In this document: piece by piece, positions 1 through 8,111 of the stretch
Numbering within the stretch: the first letter of the stretch is position 1
How the letters are laid out: each line of letters opens with the position of its first letter
From: JAQVSH01 sp964349835
Lineage (GTDB): Bacteria; Bacteroidota; Bacteroidia; Bacteroidales; UBA4181
Length of the DNA: 13,206 nt
Direction of reading: 5' to 3'
Assembly (NCBI GenBank): GCA_964349835.1
Contig: CAYGID010000066.1
Span: forward strand, 1 to 13,206
Program-made: the position numbers and the translations under genes
The notes under the pieces: model-generated
The model's input: only the letters and a program-made list of their open reading frames with translations
What the model was told of the DNA's origin: nothing
Databases searched by the model: none

Positions 1-752
1 ATCCGACCTGCTTGAGCCATTGCTTTTAGCCGTTGATTCAGAAACGTATCTCCCATGGCAAAATCAATCGCCACCAGGGTATAACCAATGATTCGTGCTG
101 CCGATTGAAACTCGCCGGTAATGAACGAAAGGAGCGACGGATCAAAGTAGTCGACCGATACGTGCTGTAGCTGGCCTTCGGGGTCGATGATGCGCAAAAG
201 GGCATCGGTAGAACAGGCCTCGCGCCACAAGGTTTGCCAATGGAGGAGGTCTGTGGAATCCTGCAATAGAAAATGGTTGGCGATTTCAGCCACCTGAAAG
301 GAGGCCGTCGCGTTCAGCGAGCGGGGAGTGACCACTCTCCCCTCGATGTTTTTTACCTCTACGCGGTTGTATTGCATTACATAAATTCTGGCGGAGGGGT
401 TGCCGATTGCTGAAATCACTCTTGCGGTGGCTAGCTGTTCGGAGGCCTGGGTGCCTGTCCAGAGATAGAGGCATTCAACTTGCTGCTGCTTTTCTACAAT
501 TTGCGCAAGCGAATGGCTGTCGGCATCGATGGCCTCTGTCAACATTCCGAGATACTCGTAATCGGCGAACTCGGCTTTGAACCACTCCTTTCGGCGATTC
601 CACTCCTTATCGAACGCAGGGTCGGGCAGAGGCCCCAGGCATAGGTTGTCGGAGAGTTGAATCGCTTCCATCTCCTTTTCGCAGAAGAGGGAGCTGTCGA
701 GCAGCGTGCGGCGTACAGCCCGTCCAAATACAATATGAAGCTCTTTTTTCAT
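1..752 (-). CDS. DUF1835/DUF3658 domain protein, 3' end beyond window
   Basis: A continuous reading frame of 250 codons starts at ATG 752-750 and runs off the left edge without a stop, so the C-terminus is missing. The N-terminus MKKELHIVFGRAVRRTLL fits the DUF1835 opening (usually HIVFGDS...), followed by LCLGPLPDPAF near residue 38 and the strand ECLYLWTGTQASEQLA near residue 93. The distal part (HVSVDYFDPSLL, then ARIIGYTLVAIDF and GDTFLNQRL) fits the DUF3658 domain that normally follows DUF1835. The usual FGDS is FGRA here, so this copy is diverged. The function of the family is unknown. It lies 18 bp behind the DUF5107-TPR gene on the same strand and is probably the last or a late gene of the sugar operon. 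The leader is purine-rich, as usual in Bacteroidetes. The family call is fairly sure; a role in sugar metabolism would be guesswork from position alone. Confidence 0.85.
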   Translation of the reverse strand, partial: MKKELHIVFGRAVRRTLLDSSLFCEKEMEAIQLSDNLCLGPLPDPAFDKEWNRRKEWFKAEFADYEYLGMLTEAIDADSHSLAQIVEKQQQVECLYLWTGTQASEQLATARVISAIGNPSARIYVMQYNRVEVKNIEGRVVTPRSLNATASFQVAEIANHFLLQDSTDLLHWQTLWREACSTDALLRIIDPEGQLQHVSVDYFDPSLLSFITGEFQSAARIIGYTLVAIDFAMGDTFLNQRLKAMAQAGR

Positions 753-770
753 GTTCTTCTATCTTCTGCT

Positions 771-3683
771 TTATTCAGATTCTAAATCATATAGGGTTGG
801 TTCGAGGGGCTCATGCATCGCGAGCAGATGGTGGTGTGCGCCCATGTGCATCGCATCGTTACGAAGTACCTCCTCGAACAGGGCAGCGGCTTTGGCTCTA
901 TTTGCGGCGCCCAGTGCGGCCAACCCCATCAGATAGGTTGCTTCTATTGTCTGCTTTTTCTGCAGATCGTCTTCGAATACCAGTAATAGGGGGAGAGAGG
1001 TTGCAAAATAGTCGATCCGGGCCTTCTGACGAAGTTTTGCTTCGCCGTATCGGGCTATATTTTGCAATAATTCGAGTGCTTGGTCGGGTTGTTGCAACTC
1101 CATTAGCGAGAGCGCTTTATAGTACGAAAGTTCGGAGTAGGCGCTCACTGCCATATCTACGAAATCGCCCTCTTCGCGGGCACTCTGTGCAAAATAGTGG
1201 TTGGCCTCTTCGTATCGCTGCAGGGCTTTGCAGGCCCTTCCTTTCCAATAGTTGATGTGTGCCACCGCTTGCAACGGGTGATACTTTTCGCCCAAGTTGT
1301 GGGGGGTGTTGAGCGACTGCTCAAAATAGCGAAGTGCTTCGTGGGGTTTGCCGTTTTGTAATGCCTGTTGCCCAAGCTGCAAACAGGCATAGCTGTACTG
1401 ACGCAATACTTGTCCTTCGCCTCCTTCCCAGGGGTGAAAGGTTTTCTCGCCGAGCCAGGTAAGCGCCTTCTCGTATTGGCCCGTAAAGTTGTATAAGGCA
1501 GCCAGTTCCACGCTAAAATCGTCGCGTAAGCGAACCTTTTCGCCCAGAGACCCAAGAGAAACCAAACGTTCGGTCGGGCTGTCATTCAGCTTTTTGCGGA
1601 GTTGGTCGAACTCGTAGTGGATACGCATATCGTCGGGCGAGAACTTTACCGCCGTTTCGAACGCCTCTCTTGCCTTTTGGCCGTTGCCTTGTATATTCCA
1701 CCAGGCGATGCCCAAATTCCGGTAAAGGGTGCCATAACGGCATTCTCTGCTTGCCGCCTTTTCCCAACTGCTAATGGCATCGTGGTGCCGTTTCAGGTTA
1801 TAGTAGTAATTNNNNNNNNNNNNNNNNNNNNNNNNNNNNNNNNNNNNNNNNNNNNNNNNNNNNNNNNNNNNNNNNNNNNNNNNNNNNNNNNNNNNNNNNN
1901 NNNNNNNNNNNTAGTCGTTCCGAAGGGTATCGATCAGGGCTATGCGATAATAGGCGGCCGAGCGCCATTCAAAGTTCCAGGTCGACTTATACAGCAGGGC
2001 ATAGGCCTCGTCGGTTTTGTTGAGATATATTGCGGTTAATCCGGCATAATAGAGTGCTTCGCCCGAGGCCGGGTTAGGATGGTGACGGGTGAGAATTTCG
2101 ATTGCCTTGCGAAAGTGTAGTTCGGCTGTACCGAAATTTCCTCTTTTCAGTTCGGCACGACCCAGCGCGCAGTGTGCCCTCTCGTTTGCGGGGTCGCGCT
2201 TAACGGCCTCCTCCCAGTAGGGTTCGGGATAGCGGGTGGGATGTCGGTAAAGTTCCAGATGATCGCCTATCAACGCCAGTTCGCCGCTGCTCGGCACCTC
2301 CGACGGAGGGGCGGGCTCTTTGGCCAGCTGCCGGGTTCGTTGCCGGCCAGGTTCGCAATGCCGACAGGTAAGCAACTCCCTGCCTTGGGCATCGAGAAGG
2401 GTAATTGAAACCGACTTTTCTTCTCCGGAAACAATTCCGATGGTTTGGTCGATCCAGGGATTTTCGGGCGACACCGAAATGGACTGAAACCGTTTTTCGC
2501 GGCTACCCATCTTCAGAACCAATTGCAGGTTCTCGAATTTTCGGCTAGCTGCCACCCCTATATCGAGTAGATTGCCCTGTTGTATCACAAGCCGGATGGC
2601 CAGATCGCGATTGGCATTCTGCACCGGCCCTATTTTTTTGTAGCTCCACCAGAACTGCGAAAAGGTTTTGGTTTCGTAAGGAAGCAGATACGAAAAATCG
2701 GGTTGGTTGTCGGTGTAAACGCCCGCCATCAATTCGAAGTAGGGGTCGCCGCTGTCGCTCAACTCGCGATCCCAAGCCCGGCCAAACTTTTCGCATCCCC
2801 AGGTCCACTGTTTTTTGCCCGGTGCAATGTGCCTGTTGGCCACATGAATAAATCCCCCTTCGGCGGCAAAGTCGTATCCTCCAAAAAAATCGAACGCCGT
2901 TTCGCACACCATGTAGCTGGTGGGAACCGGAATATTCTGGTAGCAGCGCAAGTCGTTTTGACCCGGACGGTTTTGATAGGGTACTCCGTAATAGGGGTTT
3001 TCGGCAATAGGGAAGCTGCTCATGTCGCGCACCGCATGGTCGGCTATGTAGTGCACATCGGGCGGAAAAAAGCTCTGATACGCATCGTGCACCTTAACTG
3101 CCACATTGGCCCACCAGAGGAAGGTTTGGGTAAGCGGGGTTCTGTTGTACAGACGGCCGCGCAGTTCGATTAACGAACTGTCGGGACGAAGGCGGATGCC
3201 ATGCATCCCTTTCATCCGGTTCATCGGATCGTATTCCGACATCCAAACAGTTTTTGCGCCATCGGCCTCCTCCTCGATGGTTACTTCGGTTGGCAGCCAG
3301 GTTCCGGGGCGGTGGTGCTGCGGCCAGTTAAACTCAACGCCTCCGCTGATCCACGGTCCGGCCAGTCCTACCAGTGCCGGTTTGATTACCTCCTGGGGGT
3401 AAAAAAAATCGTAATTGTGGTTGCTCTTGTCTTGTGCCCGAAAAATGCGGCCTCCCAGCTCAGGCAGGAGAACCAACCGAACAAAGTTGTTTTCGAGAAT
3501 CGCTGCATCGTAGGGCTTGTCGTGCTTCTCATCGAACACCTTATCGATAAACGGAACCGGATACACCTTCCCGCAAGAACCCTGATAGACCCTTTTTTCG
3601 AAGAAGAGCGGGTTGATTTCGGGTCGCCCTAATCCGTAGGTGGGGATGATTCGCTTCTCCAGATATGCGTTGACTTTACTCAT
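771..3683 (-). CDS. DUF5107 domain protein with TPR array (internal sequence gap)
   Basis: The frame gives 970 residues, 34 of them unknown because of a run of N. Residues about 40-345 form the DUF5107 domain: LVLLPELGGRIFRAQDKS (70-87), then a stretch with VIKPALVG and ISGGVEFNWPQHHRPGTW (112-129), later YFELMAGVYTDNQPDF (315-330) and an aromatic FSQFWW. The pelGGRI pattern and all-beta character resemble galactose-mutarotase-like sandwiches, which bind carbohydrate; that likeness is from memory of the fold, not a search. From about residue 480 to the end the protein is helical TPR repeats (for example YWEEAVKRDPANERAHCALG). No signal peptide is seen, so it is probably cytoplasmic. It starts 7 bp after the glycosidase stop and the DUF1835 gene follows after 18 bp, which argues for one transcript. 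The biochemical activity of DUF5107 is not known to me; sugar binding or conversion is inferred from fold and operon. Real length may differ from 970. Confidence 0.9.
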   Translation of the reverse strand: MSKVNAYLEKRIIPTYGLGRPEINPLFFEKRVYQGSCGKVYPVPFIDKVFDEKHDKPYDAAILENNFVRLVLLPELGGRIFRAQDKSNHNYDFFYPQEVIKPALVGLAGPWISGGVEFNWPQHHRPGTWLPTEVTIEEEADGAKTVWMSEYDPMNRMKGMHGIRLRPDSSLIELRGRLYNRTPLTQTFLWWANVAVKVHDAYQSFFPPDVHYIADHAVRDMSSFPIAENPYYGVPYQNRPGQNDLRCYQNIPVPTSYMVCETAFDFFGGYDFAAEGGFIHVANRHIAPGKKQWTWGCEKFGRAWDRELSDSGDPYFELMAGVYTDNQPDFSYLLPYETKTFSQFWWSYKKIGPVQNANRDLAIRLVIQQGNLLDIGVAASRKFENLQLVLKMGSREKRFQSISVSPENPWIDQTIGIVSGEEKSVSITLLDAQGRELLTCRHCEPGRQRTRQLAKEPAPPSEVPSSGELALIGDHLELYRHPTRYPEPYWEEAVKRDPANERAHCALGRAELKRGNFGTAELHFRKAIEILTRHHPNPASGEALYYAGLTAIYLNKTDEAYALLYKSTWNFEWRSAAYYRIALIDTLRNDXXXXXXXXXXXXXXXXXXXXXXXXXXXXXXXXXXNYYYNLKRHHDAISSWEKAASRECRYGTLYRNLGIAWWNIQGNGQKAREAFETAVKFSPDDMRIHYEFDQLRKKLNDSPTERLVSLGSLGEKVRLRDDFSVELAALYNFTGQYEKALTWLGEKTFHPWEGGEGQVLRQYSYACLQLGQQALQNGKPHEALRYFEQSLNTPHNLGEKYHPLQAVAHINYWKGRACKALQRYEEANHYFAQSAREEGDFVDMAVSAYSELSYYKALSLMELQQPDQALELLQNIARYGEAKLRQKARIDYFATSLPLLLVFEDDLQKKQTIEATYLMGLAALGAANRAKAAALFEEVLRNDAMHMGAHHHLLAMHEPLEPTLYDLESE
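1812..1911. other. Assembly gap of exactly 100 N
   Basis: Exactly 100 undetermined bases interrupt the TPR part of the DUF5107 gene. One hundred is a common placeholder for a gap of unknown size. The flanking frames agree when 100 bases are counted, so the true distance is probably 1 modulo 3, although chance gives this in one case of three. Both flanks encode TPR-like helices, which suggests collapse or scaffold joining at internally repetitive sequence and not a broken gene. Confidence 0.98.
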
Positions 3684-3690
3684 TTCGGGT

Positions 3691-6552
3691 CTATTTTATG
3701 ATTGACCCGATTTGGGCAACACTCAGCTCCACTTTGGGCGCAAATTGGTTTCCGGCCATGTAGTGCATGATGCTCTTTTTTAACTGAACCGCCTCGATTC
3801 TGCTTTCGAGCCCGTTTATCAGGTCGACGCCACTAACGAAGAGGCTTCCTTTGGCCACTTTTGCCTCAAGAAGCAGCGCGAGCCGCCGGTTCGAAACCCA
3901 ATCGTCTATAATCTGTACCACCGGTTGGAGTTGTGCCGGAAAGGAATCAATCTGAATGGCATCTGAATGGCTCATGGCATCCCACCATTGCCAATTGGAG
4001 TGGTATTCGGTGGGGAACTGTGCAAGTGCCGGATGTTTCGGGTTACACAAAATGCCCAGGGTGTGGGGCTTCTGTTGGTTGGTCCACGCTGTGTTCCAAA
4101 AGATACTGGAAAACCCTACGCCTACATTGCCCCCCATTTCAGGAGCCACCTTTCCTTTGCCAAGACTCAGCAACACTTTACCTCCCTGTTCCAAAAAGGC
4201 GATAACCGAGCGATCTAAAGTTTCTACCACCCGTATGCCAGAGGCGAGAGTGCCTTCGGAGCCAGAGGTATTTTCGGAGGCGAGAGTGCCTTCGGAGGCG
4301 GGGTACACCCATATCTCCCAGTCGTTTTTATATTCGCCCACTGCCACTTCGAGGGTAAGCTTGCGCGGTTTGTTCTCTGTTGCGAAGGTGTAGACCACTT
4401 CTCCCAGTTTGATTGCGTTACCCAAGGGGATATCCCGCTGTCCGAGGGTTCCCTCCGCGATCGTTGAATCGTTCTGATAGATTTTCCATTGCGGGTTTAC
4501 CTGTGTCAGAGGCGTTGCCCCGAAATGGGCTACCTCAATGGGCGCGGTGAGGGTATCGCCCTCTTTAAAAATGTGCCTGTCTAACCTGGCCAAAGGCACC
4601 GTCGAGTTACAAAAACGGCGATAGGCTTCGGGTGTTACATAGCCTTTCTCCTCCCAGAAAGGGTCGAGCACACCCACCAACGCGGTTCCCTGTCCGGGAA
4701 AATCGTGCAGATCGAGCAGTTGGAATCCCCCAAAATTCGGGGTTCGCAGAGCCGCTTCGATATCTGCTTTGTAGCACAAAACCTGCAATTTGCCTGAGGC
4801 CAGCAGGAAACTGTCGGCTAAGTGACCCATATGGTGGGCTTGCAGGCTTTCGCGGAACAGTTCAAAATTCTTTGCCTTTAAAACGCCGGTATATTTATCG
4901 ATCTCTTTGAAGTTGGGATAGACGCACCACTGCCCGATTTCGTGACTTACCACCGGAGTGGTCAGCCGCGCAATGCCCGCCGACCAGTCGTAGTTGCTCC
5001 GCGGCGGCTCACCGTTAATGATGCTGTTAAGTTCCTGTCCCCAACCCTGAATGCGCACTCTGTCGGGTATTACCTGATAGTCGTTCTCGCTGAGCAGGGG
5101 CCAGCCCGAGGCAGCGGTGTAGAGTCGGCGGTTATCTTTTGCTTTCCAATCGTTTACAAAGGCCTTCAGCCAGGCCACATATCCGGGTCCGCCAGGCTCG
5201 TTTCCATAGGCCATCATCACAAAAGAGGGGTGATTTCCGTAGGCTTTCACAATGCGTTCGGCCTCATCCAAAATATACTGGTCTATGGGCAACCCGCTTC
5301 CCAGGCGGGTACTCTGATTGGCCCAAGAGGAGCACTCCACCTGAAGATAGATGCCCATAGCATCGGCAGCTACAAAGGCTGCCCCGGGAGGGCACCAGGA
5401 GTGAAAACGAACATGGTTTAAGCCATGTGCTTTGACTGCGGTAAACACCTTTTCCCAACCGGCCACATCGGTGGGCGGGTAGCCGGTTTTCGGGAAGATG
5501 GCACACTCCAGGGTTCCGCGCAAAAAGAGGGGTCGGTTGTTGATTGTGAGGCCTGAGGGGAGGGCCTTGATGTCGCGGAACCCGAAATCTACAACCTGCG
5601 CATCTTTTCCTCCTTTGTAGCTCATCTCTACCGAGAGTTCGTATAGATTGGGGTTGAACTCATCCCAGGTTAACACCTCTTGCGCCAAGGGCAATGTCAT
5701 GTTGATCCGGTTCTCTCCCGGTGCCAACGTGAAGGTAAAGGGTTTTACTCCCGACGAGTTCTTCGCATCCTTCATTCTGGCGGCCAATTCAATTTTTACC
5801 TCTGTAGTTTCGAACCCGCTGTTAAAGACAATCGCTTTTACCTGTACCTTACTCGATGCCTGTTCGGGGAAAATCCGAACCTCACTGAGGTAGAGGGGGT
5901 TGGCACTTCGTAACGAAATCTCTCCCACAATCCCGTTCCAGTTCGATTGCGTATGGTCGGAGATGCTGTGCGAGTTTTCGCCCACATCGATATCCTTGGT
6001 GCGGTTGTCGATGCAGATGGAGATCAGGTTCTCGCCCGGCACAACAAAGGGGGTGATATCGAATTCGTGAGGTGTGGCGAGGCTGTTTTGCATGCCCGCC
6101 TTGTTGCCGTTTACCCAGACCGTCGATTCCCAGTGGGGGCGTTCCAGGTAGAGAAAGATGTTTTTCTCTTTCCAGTTTTCGGGTAGGGTTACCTTTTTTT
6201 GATACCAAGCCGCGCCCGTATATTCTTTCAGAGGCTGCAGCCAAAAGGGAAACTTGATCTTTTCGGGGTTGTGGTAGGGTGCATAATTGGGATCCTTGAA
6301 CCACTCCTTGTTGCCGATTCCCCCGGTCCATTTTGTTTCCATGGTAATGTCGAACCCTTTTCCATTCTCGACCATCGACCCGGGAAGCGTAACCGTTTCG
6401 GGTAGCGGTTGCGAAAACCATTGCTCTGCAACGCCCACATCGAGCGAATCGATCCGGAATTGCCATTCTCCGCTCAGGTCTATCTTAGGGTCTGTGTCGG
6501 GGCTACACGACCCCATAACGATAAGCAGAACGAAAAGTTGAAGTGTTCTCAT
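3691..6552 (-). CDS. Glycoside hydrolase family 2-type lipoprotein
   Basis: This 953-residue protein is predicted to cut a terminal sugar from a glycoside outside the cytoplasm. It begins with a short hydrophobic signal and a lipobox-like LIVMGSC, with lipidated Cys16 followed by the acidic SPDTD. Residues about 24-215 are the jelly-roll sugar-binding domain (DLSGEWQFRI, AAWYQKKVTLPENW, STVWVNGNKAG, WNGIVGEISL). An immunoglobulin-like domain follows (about 220-330), then a TIM barrel (about 335-650). GNEPGG places the acid/base at Glu452 after Asn451, and VVSHEIGQW places the nucleophile at Glu538, as in clan GH-A enzymes. After a linker holding a duplicated SEGTLAS, the C-terminal part (about 775-935) looks like a glutamine-amidotransferase-like fold seen in some glycosidases. 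The substrate is not decidable; beta-galactosidase would be a careless default. It begins 15 bp behind the sugar porter, implying coupled expression. Confidence 0.9.
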   Translation of the reverse strand: MRTLQLFVLLIVMGSCSPDTDPKIDLSGEWQFRIDSLDVGVAEQWFSQPLPETVTLPGSMVENGKGFDITMETKWTGGIGNKEWFKDPNYAPYHNPEKIKFPFWLQPLKEYTGAAWYQKKVTLPENWKEKNIFLYLERPHWESTVWVNGNKAGMQNSLATPHEFDITPFVVPGENLISICIDNRTKDIDVGENSHSISDHTQSNWNGIVGEISLRSANPLYLSEVRIFPEQASSKVQVKAIVFNSGFETTEVKIELAARMKDAKNSSGVKPFTFTLAPGENRINMTLPLAQEVLTWDEFNPNLYELSVEMSYKGGKDAQVVDFGFRDIKALPSGLTINNRPLFLRGTLECAIFPKTGYPPTDVAGWEKVFTAVKAHGLNHVRFHSWCPPGAAFVAADAMGIYLQVECSSWANQSTRLGSGLPIDQYILDEAERIVKAYGNHPSFVMMAYGNEPGGPGYVAWLKAFVNDWKAKDNRRLYTAASGWPLLSENDYQVIPDRVRIQGWGQELNSIINGEPPRSNYDWSAGIARLTTPVVSHEIGQWCVYPNFKEIDKYTGVLKAKNFELFRESLQAHHMGHLADSFLLASGKLQVLCYKADIEAALRTPNFGGFQLLDLHDFPGQGTALVGVLDPFWEEKGYVTPEAYRRFCNSTVPLARLDRHIFKEGDTLTAPIEVAHFGATPLTQVNPQWKIYQNDSTIAEGTLGQRDIPLGNAIKLGEVVYTFATENKPRKLTLEVAVGEYKNDWEIWVYPASEGTLASENTSGSEGTLASGIRVVETLDRSVIAFLEQGGKVLLSLGKGKVAPEMGGNVGVGFSSIFWNTAWTNQQKPHTLGILCNPKHPALAQFPTEYHSNWQWWDAMSHSDAIQIDSFPAQLQPVVQIIDDWVSNRRLALLLEAKVAKGSLFVSGVDLINGLESRIEAVQLKKSIMHYMAGNQFAPKVELSVAQIGSIIK
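4241..4296 (-). repeat. In-frame 20-bp direct repeat in the GH2 linker
   Basis: The 20 bases at 4241-4260 recur exactly at 4277-4296, a period of 36 bp, which is 12 codons. The repeat encodes SEGTLAS twice (residues 753-759 and 765-771), separated by ENTSG. It lies in a Ser/Gly/Glu-rich stretch between the beta-sandwich that follows the catalytic barrel and the last domain. It reads as a recent in-frame duplication in a flexible linker, so it should change linker length without disrupting the fold. Confidence 0.9.
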
Positions 6553-6567
6553 GGAGGTGCAGGTTAG

Positions 6568-7965
6568 TTAGTGTATGGTTTCGTGTTCTATCTCTTCTAA
6601 CGATTTTCCTTTGGTTTCGGGCAATGTTCGGTATATAAAGAGCAGCCCTCCTAAACAGATGATGCCGTAAAGCCAGAAGGTGCCCGATGCGCCGAATGCG
6701 CTGTTTAATAGCGGAAAGGTGTAAGTAAGGAGGAAGCTGGCCAGCCAGAGCGATACGGTTGCTACCGCCATGGCGGCACCCCGGATCCGATTGGGAAAGA
6801 TTTCGGAGAGTACCACCCAGGTAACCGGGGCCAGCGACATGGCGTAACAGGCAATGGCCAGCACTACCAGTAGGAGCAGCATCGCTCCGGAGATCTGGAA
6901 ATAGTAGGCTGCTCCTATGAGAGTGTATATCGCGGCCAGGCCTCCCGCGCCCAGCAGCATTAAAGCCCTTCGGCCTAATTTGTCGACGGTGTAGATGGCC
7001 ACGAAGGTAAAAGCCAGGTTTACACTTCCCGTCACCACTATGTTGAAAAGGATATCGGATACCCCATATCCGGCGGCTTCAAAGACCTCTTCGGCGTAGT
7101 TAAAAATTACATTGATACCGCACCACTGCTGAAAAGCGGCAATCACTACGCCGATGAGCAGTACTTTTTTTATGCCCGGCTCAAAGAGTTGCCGGAACTG
7201 CACTTTGGCGGTTTCGCCGGCCAGGGTCTCGCGAATATTGGCATGCTCTCTTCGCGCATACTCGGCTCCGCCAATACGGGCCAGAATGGTTTCGACCTTA
7301 GTCACCTTGCCCCTCTTGGCCAGCCATCTCGGACTCTCGGGTACAAAAAAGATCAGTAGAAAGAAGAGGGCTGCCGGGATGGTTTCGGCCCAAAACATCC
7401 AGCGCCAGGCCATTTGCCCGTTCCACGATGCCAGAATTTCGCCATCGGTGGCTCCCGGCGCCACCGGCTCGGCGATTTGCCAGTTAGCCAGTTGGGCCAG
7501 CAGAATGCCGATTACAATGGTTAACTGGTTGAGCGATACGAATTTTCCCCGTATTGAGGCCGGTGCCACCTCGGCAATATAGATGGGCGAAAGATTTGAG
7601 GTTAATCCTATGCCGATACCTCCTAAGATGCGGTAGAGGATAAAGGTTTGGTATTGGTGGGCTGCGCCCGTACCGAGGGCCGAAAGCGTATAGAGAAATG
7701 CCGAAAAGATGAGGAGCGCCTTTCGGCCGTACCGATCCGAAAACATCCCCGAAGCCACTGCCCCCAAAAGGCAGCCCAGCAGGGCGCTACTCATGGCCCA
7801 TCCCTGCAGAGCAGGCGATTGCGAAATGTCGAAAAAGAGTTCGTAAAAGGGTTTCGCCCCCCCAATCACCACCCAGTCGTAGCCAAATAACAGCCCCCCC
7901 AGGGCTGCCACCATCGAGATGGCAAAGAGGTATCTCGTATTGTACTTTGGGTTTGCAGGTGTCAT
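6568..7965 (-). CDS. Sugar porter family MFS transporter (XylE/GLUT-like)
   Basis: This 465-residue membrane protein has 12 predicted transmembrane helices and the full set of sugar-porter signatures: GGLLFGYD in helix 1, DRYGRK (77-82), RILGGIGIG (112-120), AEVAPASIRGK (131-141), PESPRWL (209-215), QQWCGINVIFNY (279-290), DKLGRR (328-333), SEIFPNRIRG (387-396) and the terminal PETKGKSLEEIE (449-460). Its length is normal for the family. Known members of this type mostly import monosaccharides with protons; the hexose or pentose handled here is not decidable. The QQxxGxN motif is the sugar-binding signature of XylE-like proteins. It is the first gene of the minus-strand operon, with the lipoprotein glycosidase 15 bp downstream, so it probably imports the sugar that enzyme releases. 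The ATG at 7965 leaves a short polar N-tail before helix 1, as expected. Confidence 0.95.
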   Translation of the reverse strand: MTPANPKYNTRYLFAISMVAALGGLLFGYDWVVIGGAKPFYELFFDISQSPALQGWAMSSALLGCLLGAVASGMFSDRYGRKALLIFSAFLYTLSALGTGAAHQYQTFILYRILGGIGIGLTSNLSPIYIAEVAPASIRGKFVSLNQLTIVIGILLAQLANWQIAEPVAPGATDGEILASWNGQMAWRWMFWAETIPAALFFLLIFFVPESPRWLAKRGKVTKVETILARIGGAEYARREHANIRETLAGETAKVQFRQLFEPGIKKVLLIGVVIAAFQQWCGINVIFNYAEEVFEAAGYGVSDILFNIVVTGSVNLAFTFVAIYTVDKLGRRALMLLGAGGLAAIYTLIGAAYYFQISGAMLLLLVVLAIACYAMSLAPVTWVVLSEIFPNRIRGAAMAVATVSLWLASFLLTYTFPLLNSAFGASGTFWLYGIICLGGLLFIYRTLPETKGKSLEEIEHETIH

Positions 7966-8081
7966 AGCCGATAGTGGTTTTGTGGGGAATGGGGTTTGGC
8001 GGGACGCAGATTGTACAGCGGAATGGCGGAACTAAATTACAAAAACTTTTTCGGGTCTCTTTTCGTTTTCTAAATGCTTAG
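7966..8081 (-). promoter_or_regulatory. Divergent intergenic region that should hold the sugar-operon promoter
   Basis: Sequence between the sugar porter and the exonuclease promoter, read leftward for the operon. Because the operon genes are packed with gaps of 7 to 18 bp, the main promoter should lie here. The best -7-like match on the minus strand is TAATTTAG (8039-8032), one base off TAnnTTTG, but no TTTG sits at the usual -33 distance, so the exact promoter is not called. I see no convincing inverted repeat that could serve as an operator, and no tRNA or riboswitch-like structure. Confidence 0.35.
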
Positions 8082-8089
8082 TACTTTTG
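8060..8089 (+). promoter_or_regulatory. Bacteroidetes-type promoter for the exonuclease gene
   Basis: TACTTTTG at 8082-8089 matches the Bacteroidetes -7 consensus TAnnTTTG perfectly. A T-rich TTTTCG at 8060-8065 lies at about the right spacing for a degenerate -33 element (consensus TTTG). Transcription would begin around 8094-8097. This is inside or just past the first ATG at 8091, so the element also argues for translation from the second ATG at 8112, after a leader of roughly 15-20 nt. Confidence 0.55.
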
Positions 8090-8111
8090 TATGCCATTCC
8101 TCGCCAGCCCT

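Noticed and set aside
797..1255. Open plus-strand frame of 152 codons opposite the DUF5107-TPR gene
   Set aside because: It lies fully antisense to a gene with clear TPR repeats, has an Arg/Ser/Leu-rich composition and matches no family I recognise.
2580..3173. Open plus-strand frame of 197 codons opposite the DUF5107 domain
   Set aside because: It is antisense to the best conserved part of that protein; the length is explained by the codon bias of the real gene.
4942..5421. Open plus-strand frame of 159 codons opposite the GH2 catalytic barrel
   Set aside because: It mirrors the region with GNEP and SHEIGQW and shows no protein-like domain.
5882..6466. Open minus-strand frame of 194 codons in another phase inside the GH2 gene
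   Set aside because: It overlaps the sugar-binding domain out of frame and has an Arg/Gly-rich, non-folding composition.
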